Part shown: one piece after another, positions 8,988 through 12,276 of the stretch | Numbering within the stretch: the first letter of the stretch is position 1 | How the letters are laid out: each line of letters begins with the position of its first letter | Source of the DNA: Sphingomonadales bacterium | Lineage (GTDB): Bacteria; Pseudomonadota; Alphaproteobacteria; Sphingomonadales; Sphingomonadaceae | Length of the DNA stretch: 12,276 nucleotides | Direction: 5' to 3' | Assembly: GCA_018971065.1 (NCBI GenBank) | Contig: JAGWVC010000112.1 | Coordinates: 1 to 12,276 of the forward strand | The notes under the pieces: generated by a model | Told to the model about the DNA's origin: nothing | Seen by the model: only the letters and a program-made list of their open reading frames with translations | The model's database searches: none | Position numbers and translations under genes: made by a program

Positions 8988-9614
8988 CTTGTGCGAGCGC
9001 AACAGCGCCGCGCCGAAGCCCACGAACACCACCCCGGTCATCCGGTTGAACAACCGCTGTGATGCGGGGCGCTGCAGCCAACCCGACAGCCCGCGACCGC
9101 CCAGCGCATACGTGAAGTACCACAGCGTTTCGATCACCGCGAAAGTGGCAACCAGGATCGCGAACTGCGGCAGCTTGGGCAGCGCCGGATTGAGGAACTG
9201 CGGCAGGAACGCGGCCACAAACAGCAGGGCCTTCGGGTTGGAAATGGCGATCAGGAAACCGCCTCGCCACACCGCGAACGGCGAAAGCCCCGTCCCGTCC
9301 CGAACAGCGGTTTCGTCACCGGCCCCGGCAACCGGTGTGCGCCAGGCTTTCATGCCCAGCCACACCAGATATCCCGTGCCCACCCAGCGCAGGATTTCGA
9401 ACGCCCCGGGCAGCGCGAGCAGCAGCGCGGTCAGGCCCAGCGCGCTGGCCGCCATCAGCACTACCAGCGCGGTCATGCACCCGGCCATCGCGGGCAGCGA
9501 GCGCATCAGCCCCAGTTCGACGCTGCGCGAGAGGATATGCAGCATGTTGGGTCCCGGCGTCGCGCTGATGAGGAACACGGTGGCACAATAGATGCACCAG
9601 AGTTGAAACGTCAC
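8982..9614 (-). CDS. LysE/RhtB-family amino-acid exporter
   Basis: A 210-residue inner-membrane protein of the LysE/RhtB superfamily, whose members export amino acids or related small molecules. The family signature TPGPNML lies at residues 19-25 after the first helix, followed by a conserved SRSVELGL segment. Hydrophobic segments at about 5-22, 40-70, 112-135, 143-172 and 188-206 fit the six-helix topology. The NPKALLFVAAFLPQF motif (126-140) is typical. Start GTG at 9614: no in-frame ATG precedes the signature, and a G-rich stretch (AGGGGG, minus strand, 9627-9622) sits seven bases upstream. A perfect TTGACA (9646-9641) may be a -35 box, but I see no good -10. The substrate cannot be assigned. 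It converges on rsmA with five bases between the stop codons. Confidence 0.92.
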   Translation of the reverse strand: MTFQLWCIYCATVFLISATPGPNMLHILSRSVELGLMRSLPAMAGCMTALVVLMAASALGLTALLLALPGAFEILRWVGTGYLVWLGMKAWRTPVAGAGDETAVRDGTGLSPFAVWRGGFLIAISNPKALLFVAAFLPQFLNPALPKLPQFAILVATFAVIETLWYFTYALGGRGLSGWLQRPASQRLFNRMTGVVFVGFGAALLRSHKA

Positions 9615-9617
9615 GCG

Positions 9618-9665
9618 CTGCCCCCTGCTTCCGGCACTGGTGTCAAGCGTACCCGACAGGGGCAG
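9618..9665. promoter_or_regulatory. Inverted repeat flanking the exporter gene's -35-like box (candidate operator)
   Basis: CTGCCCCCTG (9618-9627) and CAGGGGCAG (9657-9665) are complementary apart from one extra C. They flank TTGACA on the minus strand (9646-9641), and the left arm covers the exporter's G-rich ribosome-binding stretch. The centres are about 38 bp apart. A regulator site is possible but unproven. Confidence 0.3.
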
Positions 9666-9736
9666 TATTGTCGAATGGTGCCCGCCGGCGTTTGCGATCC
9701 TGCATCAAGGCCGTATCACGTCCGCTTCGTCAATCC

Positions 9737-9742
9737 GGAGGG
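9737..9742 (+). promoter_or_regulatory. Strong ribosome binding site of the small membrane protein gene
   Basis: GGAGGG ends nine bases before the ATG at 9752. It decides this start over the longer frame from a TTG at 9668, whose extra residues are Arg-rich and look non-coding. Confidence 0.75.
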
Positions 9743-9751
9743 ATCGAGACC

Positions 9752-10162
9752 ATGCACACCCCGCACCCGCGCGTAGCCCACCGCAAGAAGGAGGGGGTCA
9801 GCACCCGCGCCGGCCAACACAGCGGCTTCAATGGCTGGCTGGCGGTGAAGATCACCAATGCGGTGGGCACGATGTGGTGCGCTTATGCGTTCACCGCGCT
9901 GGCGCTGATCAGCCTGCCTTCGGCGATCAGCGGCGGGATCGGCCCGCTGATCGCGTGGATCGCGCAGACGTTCCTGCAACTGGTGCTGCTGTCGATCATC
10001 ATGGTGGGCCAGAAAGTGGCCGCGGAAGCGTCTGACAAACAGGCCTACCAGACCTACAAGGATGCCGAGGCGCTGCTGGAAATCAGCGACGAGCTGCACC
10101 GCCTGATCGAGATCAACAACCGGCTGACCGAGGAAATCCACGGCACGCTGGCGAAAAAATAG
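9752..10162 (+). CDS. Small two-helix membrane protein of unknown function (DUF1003-like layout)
   Basis: A 136-residue protein with a basic, probably cytoplasmic N-terminus (residues 1-25, RKK cluster), two hydrophobic segments (about 36-58, TNAVGTMWCAYAFTALALIS, and 64-86, GPLIAWIAQTFLQLVLLSII) joined by a short Ser/Gly loop, then MVGQKVAAEASDKQAYQTYK and a charged, heptad-like C-terminal helix (about 100-130). The layout of two helices, then a Gln/Ser/Asp-rich turn and an acidic helix resembles DUF1003-type proteins, but I am not sure of the family and give no function. A strong GGAGGG supports the start. It is divergent from the exporter gene across 137 nt and converges on the PilZ gene with three bases between stops. 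It appears to be transcribed alone. Confidence 0.78.
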   Translation: MHTPHPRVAHRKKEGVSTRAGQHSGFNGWLAVKITNAVGTMWCAYAFTALALISLPSAISGGIGPLIAWIAQTFLQLVLLSIIMVGQKVAAEASDKQAYQTYKDAEALLEISDELHRLIEINNRLTEEIHGTLAKK

Positions 10163-10165
10163 CGG

Positions 10166-10648
10166 TCAGCGCGGCCGGGTTCCGGCCATCGCCGCCTTTG
10201 CCTGTTGCAGCGGGGACAACTGCTGCTGGACGGTGTGTGCCACGACAAGCGCCGCGCCGAATCCGGCCAGGGCCAGGACCGCGAACTGGGCGATGCGGGC
10301 GATGTCAGGCGCGCTGGCCCGCGCCGCGCGATAGGTGGCCGATTGCGCCGTGGCGCGGCCTTTCAGGGTGATTTCGTCGCCGCCGCGAATCAGCGCGTCG
10401 GTGTCGATGCGATCCTGCAGCACCACCCCGAACCGGCGCGCTTCGGCCCACTCCACCTGGCCGACCAGCGAATGGCGGTTGACCCGCACCTCGATGAACG
10501 ATCCGCGCGGGGGCGGCAGGTCCGCCGTCATCAGCAGCCCGCGCGACGATACGTCCAGCAGGCAGGCGTCATGCTCTGGCCCGCGCGCGCGCAGGCGGCC
10601 TTGCATCATCACCCGCGTGCGCGGTTCGCGCCGTGCTTCCGCCGCCAT
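10166..10648 (-). CDS. PilZ-domain protein with C-terminal membrane anchor
   Basis: A 160-residue protein. Residues about 4-95 form a PilZ domain with both c-di-GMP-binding motifs: RxxxR as RREPR (6-10) and DxSxxG as DVSSRG (32-37), followed by the expected strands FIEVRVN and LVGQVEWAEARRFGVVL. Intact motifs suggest real binding of c-di-GMP. After a charged linker, residues about 116-138 form one hydrophobic helix and the protein ends with a short Gln/Arg tail, so it is probably tail-anchored in the inner membrane with the PilZ domain in the cytoplasm. The ATG at 10648 has AGGAA six bases upstream (10655-10659). A start at M14/M15 would lose the RxxxR motif. It lies 62 nt downstream of glcB on the same strand and may be co-transcribed. 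Its output partner is unknown. Confidence 0.88.
   Translation of the reverse strand: MAAEARREPRTRVMMQGRLRARGPEHDACLLDVSSRGLLMTADLPPPRGSFIEVRVNRHSLVGQVEWAEARRFGVVLQDRIDTDALIRGGDEITLKGRATAQSATYRAARASAPDIARIAQFAVLALAGFGAALVVAHTVQQQLSPLQQAKAAMAGTRPR
10173..10187 (-). terminator. Weak hairpin at the convergent end of the PilZ gene
   Basis: GGCCGG (10173-10178) and CCGGCC (10182-10187) form a perfect 6-bp stem with a GTT loop inside the last codons of the PilZ gene. On the minus strand a run of six T (10159-10154) follows only 13 bases after the stem, too far for a standard intrinsic terminator. A second, looser pair, CGCTG (10146-10150) with CAGCG (10167-10171), encloses the stop of the small membrane protein gene and part of the PilZ stop. 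Confidence 0.3.
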
Positions 10649-10654
10649 GCCCGA

Positions 10655-10680
10655 TTCCTGAAAAGATGATCCCCTTTCAG
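10655..10680 (-). promoter_or_regulatory. PilZ gene ribosome binding site overlapping a small leader hairpin
   Basis: On the minus strand CTGAAA (10680-10675) can pair with TTTCAG (10663-10658). The second arm runs into the ribosome binding site AGGAA (10659-10655). The stem is short and AT-rich, so an effect on initiation would be mild at most. Confidence 0.3.
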
Positions 10681-10710
10681 TGACATGGCATGGCAGTGGT
10701 TGGAAATGCG

Positions 10711-12276
10711 TTAAGCCGGGACGGCCACCGCCGCCTTCTTCTTGCGGCGCCAGGCGTGCAGCAGCGGCTCGGTATAGCCCGAGGGCTGATCCACACCCTT
10801 GAACACCAGATCGCACGCCGCCTGGAACGCCAGGCTGCGGTCCCAGTTGCCGGCCATCGGCTCGTAAAGCGGATCGCCGGCGTTCTGGGCATCCACCTTG
10901 GCGGCCATGCGGTGCAGCGAATCCATCACCTGATCGTGCGAGCAGATGCCGTGCAACAGCCAGTTGGCCATGTGCTGGCTGGAAATGCGCAGCGTGGCGC
11001 GGTCTTCCATCAGGCCCACGTCGTTGATGTCGGGCACCTTCGAGCAGCCGACGCCCTGGTCGATCCAGCGCACGACATAGCCCAGCAGCCCTTGCGCGTT
11101 GTTGTCCAGTTCCTCGCGGACTTCGGCTTCGGAGAAGTTGATGCCGGTGGCCAGCGGGATCGCCAGCAGCGCCTCCAGCCCCGGAATCGCCTGCCCCGCC
11201 AGCGTCTGCTGGACGTCGAACACGCCGACCTCGTGGTAATGCATGGCATGCAGCGTCGCGGCGGTGGGCGAAGGCACCCAGGCGGTGTTGGCGCCGCTGC
11301 GCGGGTGGCCGATCTTTTCCGCCATCATCGCGCCCATGCGATCGGGCGCGGCCCACATGCCCTTGCCGATCTGCGCGCGGCCCGAGAGCCCGTGTCGCAG
11401 GCCGATGGCGACGTTGCGCTTTTCATAGGAGGCGATCCAGCCGCTGGCCTTCATCGCGCCCTTGCGGATCATTGGTCCGGCGCGCATCGACGTATGAATC
11501 TCGTCGCCGGTGCGGTCGAGGAAGCCGGTGTTGATGAAGACGATGCGGTGTTTCACCGCGTCGATGCAAGCGGCCAGATTGGCGCTGGTGCGGCGTTCCT
11601 CGTCCATCACCCCCACCTTGATGGTGTGGCGCGGCAGGGCCAGCAGGTCTTCCACCGCATCGAACAGGTCGTTGGTGAAGGCACATTCCTCGGGGCCGTG
11701 CATCTTCGGCTTGACGATGTGGATGCTGCCTTCCCGGCTGTTGCGGTACGCGCCAAGGCCGGCGATGTCGTGCGACGAGATCGCGCTGGTGATCACGGCG
11801 TCCATGATGCCTTCGGGGATTTCGGACCCGTCGGCCAGCAGGATCGCCGGGTTGGTCATCAGGTGGCCGACGTTGCGGACGAACAGCAGGCTGCGGCCGG
11901 GCAGCGTCAAGGCCGCGCCGTCGGTGCCGGTCCATTCGCGATCCGCAGCCAGACTGCGGGTGAGCGTCTGCCCGCCCTTCTCGAACGTGTCGGCAAGATC
12001 GCCGCGAATCACGCCCAGCCAGTTGCGGTAGGCGGCCAGCTTGTCCTCGGCGTCTACCGCCGCGACCGAGTCTTCCAGATCGACGATCGTGGTCAGCGCC
12101 GCTTCCAGCACGATGTCGGCAATGCTGGCCTCGTCGGTGCGGCCGACCGGGTGCGCGGGATCGATCACGATCTCGATGCGCAGGCCGTTATGCTCCAGCA
12201 GCAGGCCGCGCGCATTGCCGCTGCCCTTGCGGCCGACCAGTTGCTCGGGATTGGCCAGCGGCGGATCGCCGGCGCC
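10711..12276 (-). CDS. glcB: Malate synthase G (N-terminus beyond the window)
   Basis: The frame is open to the window edge; 521 residues are visible of about 700-720 usual for isoform G, so roughly 200 N-terminal residues are missing. The in-frame GTG at 12168 is internal: coding sequence continues upstream as [19 protein letters not shown]. The enzyme condenses glyoxylate and acetyl-CoA to malate in the glyoxylate bypass or glycolate use. Visible motifs: [15 protein letters not shown], the catalytic Arg in [10 protein letters not shown] (codon 11877-11875), Mg-binding Glu in MDEERRT and Asp in [11 protein letters not shown], the Cys in [10 protein letters not shown], and the catalytic base Asp in [10 protein letters not shown] (codon 11004-11002), matching E. 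coli R338, E427, D455, C617 and D631 by local motif. The C-terminal plug ends [17 protein letters not shown] PilZ gene follows after 62 nt. Confidence 0.97.
   Translation of the reverse strand, partial: GAGDPPLANPEQLVGRKGSGNARGLLLEHNGLRIEIVIDPAHPVGRTDEASIADIVLEAALTTIVDLEDSVAAVDAEDKLAAYRNWLGVIRGDLADTFEKGGQTLTRSLAADREWTGTDGAALTLPGRSLLFVRNVGHLMTNPAILLADGSEIPEGIMDAVITSAISSHDIAGLGAYRNSREGSIHIVKPKMHGPEECAFTNDLFDAVEDLLALPRHTIKVGVMDEERRTSANLAACIDAVKHRIVFINTGFLDRTGDEIHTSMRAGPMIRKGAMKASGWIASYEKRNVAIGLRHGLSGRAQIGKGMWAAPDRMGAMMAEKIGHPRSGANTAWVPSPTAATLHAMHYHEVGVFDVQQTLAGQAIPGLEALLAIPLATGINFSEAEVREELDNNAQGLLGYVVRWIDQGVGCSKVPDINDVGLMEDRATLRISSQHMANWLLHGICSHDQVMDSLHRMAAKVDAQNAGDPLYEPMAGNWDRSLAFQAACDLVFKGVDQPSGYTEPLLHAWRRKKKAAVAVPA

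Noticed and set aside
8050..9270. 406-codon open frame antisense to rsmA, running out of frame across the exporter gene
   Set aside because: It overlaps two well-supported genes and shows no motif of its own.
9668..9751. TTG start giving 28 extra residues to the small membrane protein
   Set aside because: No ribosome binding site there. The extra residues are Arg-rich, while ATG 9752 has GGAGGG at good spacing.
10653..10657. GANTC (CcrM-type) site between the PilZ ribosome binding site and ATG
   Set aside because: Other GANTC sites occur inside coding sequence (for example near 769, 2643, 3632 and 10386). One site near a start is not evidence of methylation control.
10649..11356. N-terminal extension of the PilZ frame into glcB
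   Set aside because: An out-of-frame reading of glcB. The ATG at 10648 has a ribosome binding site and a PilZ start.

Overview
The window is GC-rich, gene-dense bacterial chromosome. Gene content and protein style suggest an alphaproteobacterium, most likely Sphingomonadales (Sphingomonas/Novosphingobium-like). The main reasons are the lptD-surA-pdxA-rsmA block next to a divergent pepA-holC-ndk block, the LptD and SurA sequence types, and malate synthase G beside a PilZ protein. This placement is inferred from memory of such genomes, not from a search.

Layout. (1) 1-618 (+): 3' part of a membrane fatty-acid hydroxylase/sterol desaturase gene, ending at a strong hairpin (636-672) shared with the convergent ndk. 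(2) 695-3131 (-): pepA, holC and ndk, read pepA to holC to ndk; pepA and holC overlap as TGATG. (3) 3132-3226: a 95-nt divergent promoter region. (4) 3227-8976 (+): lptD, surA, pdxA and rsmA, the same order as in many proteobacteria. A 208-nt gap separates lptD from surA, while surA/pdxA and pdxA/rsmA overlap by 1 and 4 nt. (5) 8982-9614 (-): a LysE/RhtB-type exporter, convergent with rsmA; both stop codons lie within or at the edge of one perfect palindrome. (6) 9752-10162 (+): a small two-helix membrane protein of unknown function. (7) 10166-10648 (-): a PilZ-domain protein with a C-terminal membrane helix. (8) 10711-12276 (-): malate synthase G, with its N-terminus beyond the window.

How the genes work together. 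LptD is the outer-membrane LPS translocon, and SurA is the periplasmic chaperone that helps fold outer-membrane barrels such as LptD. PdxA (pyridoxal phosphate synthesis) and RsmA (16S rRNA dimethylation) are the usual passengers in this operon. PepA, HolC and Ndk cover peptide turnover, replication-clamp-loader contact and nucleotide balance. The right side links central carbon metabolism (glyoxylate to malate) with a probable c-di-GMP-responsive membrane protein, without an obvious mechanistic link.

I found no mobile element, CRISPR array, tRNA, rRNA or defence system, and no gene-free stretch above 300 bases (the longest is 208). The most interesting signals are non-coding or architectural: an ATTGCA/TGCAAT motif upstream of both lptD and surA, mutually exclusive stems in the lptD-surA gap, a palindrome holding the ends of two convergent genes, a membrane-anchored PilZ protein, and an LptD with only three cysteines in the mature protein.
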